Below, piece by piece: positions 26,392 through 26,840 of a stretch of 26,840 bases of DNA (positions within the stretch are counted from its first letter, which is position 1; every line of letters starts with the position of its first letter). The translations under genes were made by a program, and so were the position numbers. Under the pieces are notes generated by a model that worked only from the letters and a program-made list of their open reading frames with translations, ran no database searches and was not told the origin of the DNA. This stretch comes from Candidatus Moraniibacteriota bacterium. GTDB lineage: Bacteria; Patescibacteriota; Minisyncoccia; Moranbacterales; UBA2206. The stretch lies in the NCBI GenBank assembly GCA_003482885.1, contig DMXN01000026.1:14274-41113 (forward strand), in the 5' to 3' direction.

Positions 26392-26840
26392 ATGTTAAAA
26401 CAAAAAATACTTAATGATCTCAAAGCGGCGATGAAAGCCGGCGATACGGCGAAAAGAGACACGCTTCGCATGCTTGATTCAATGATTAAAAATGTCGAAA
26501 TTGAAAAGATGAAAAAAGAAACGGGACTTTCGGACGAAGAGATTCAAGAAGTGATTTCCAAAGCGGTTAAGCAAAGAAAAGACGCGGTCGCGCAATATGT
26601 TGCCGGCGGACGCGCGGATTTGGCGGAGAAAGAAAATAAAGAAATAGAAATCCTGATGGCGTATTTGCCGGAACAAATGAGCGAAGACGCCGTTCGTGAA
26701 ATTGTAAAATCCGTAATTTCCCAAACAGGTGCAACTGGAATGTCCGACATCGGAAAAGTAATGGGCGCGGCAATGGCAAAACTAAAAGGCCAGGCTAATG
26801 GAAATTTGGTGAAAAAGATTGTCGAGGAAGAATTGGGGAA
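26392..26840 (+). CDS. yqeY: YqeY/GatB-like domain protein (3' end cut by window)
   Basis: The ORF opens MLKQKILNDLKAAMKAGDTA and continues LRMLDSMIKNVEIEK, then EIEILMAYLPEQMSEDAV and GMSDIGKVMGAAMAKLKGQA to the window end without a stop. YqeY resembles the helical tail of GatB and may bind tRNA; its role is not settled. About 149 codons are present, close to the family's full length, so only a few residues are missing. Confidence 0.92.
   Translation, partial: MLKQKILNDLKAAMKAGDTAKRDTLRMLDSMIKNVEIEKMKKETGLSDEEIQEVISKAVKQRKDAVAQYVAGGRADLAEKENKEIEILMAYLPEQMSEDAVREIVKSVISQTGATGMSDIGKVMGAAMAKLKGQANGNLVKKIVEEELG

Noticed and set aside
1..26840. CRISPR array or cas genes
   Set aside because: No regularly spaced direct repeats and no Cas-like proteins were seen; the repeats present are palindromic elements, coiled-coil units, a microsatellite and the VR/TR pair.

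Overview
The window looks like a stretch of a Candidate Phyla Radiation (Patescibacteria, probably Parcubacteria-type) chromosome. The reasons are AT-rich DNA with AAA/GAA/ATT-heavy codons, small housekeeping genes, very tight spacing, few Shine-Dalgarno sequences, and a mix of core genes (ybeY, prfB, ftsEX, gatB, miaA, miaB, pth, LCP, lepB, hisS, rpsU, yqeY) with accessory systems typical of CPR. RF2 is present and read through a programmed frameshift at UGA, so UGA is a stop here and the recoded Gracilibacteria/SR1 code is excluded.

Layout. 1-264: decayed 3' end of a D-Ala-D-Ala ligase gene. 525-3560: a T-rich accessory stretch with a PQ-loop-like membrane protein, a SET-domain methyltransferase and a hybrid sensor histidine kinase. 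3669-6023: Elp3 and a Trm9-like methyltransferase, divergent, with start codons that abut in a CATATG. 6014-9269: ybeY, prfB (frameshifted), ftsE, ftsX. 9286-12646: a P-loop kinase followed by dCMP deaminase, thymidylate synthase, DHFR, dTMP-kinase-like and MazG-like genes, a compact dTTP-supply operon. 12678-15131: gatB and miaA (convergent). 15216-19212: a diversity-generating retroelement (DGR). 19328-20734: miaB. 21001-21378: four tRNAs on the minus strand (Arg-TCT, Lys-CTT, His-GTG, Arg-TCG). 21565-23592: pth and an LCP-family gene. 23694-26840: lepB, hisS, HIT protein, rpsU and a 3'-truncated yqeY.

The most striking system is the DGR. A ~712-residue target protein (GNAT-like + PcfJ-like + C-type-lectin-like end) carries a variable repeat (VR, 17212-17338). 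A template repeat (TR, 17720-17851) lies 381 bases downstream. Every base substitution between them is at a TR adenine, and all ten AAY codons are changed. The only other difference is a 5-base gap in VR that shifts the target out of frame. A DGR-type reverse transcriptase follows, and an Avd four-helix-bundle gene lies between TR and RT on the opposite strand. The 5' ends of avd and RT overlap across a 23-base GA microsatellite. One extra GA unit would bring both genes into frame with upstream ATG codons, which suggests a possible phase-variable switch or an assembly-length error.

A second theme is short palindromic elements sitting in frame inside coding genes. Elp3, MiaA and MiaB, all tRNA anticodon-loop modification enzymes, carry several different families, one nested in another. 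A third is promoter placement: several genes have -10 boxes 6-8 bases from their start codon, suggesting leaderless mRNAs.
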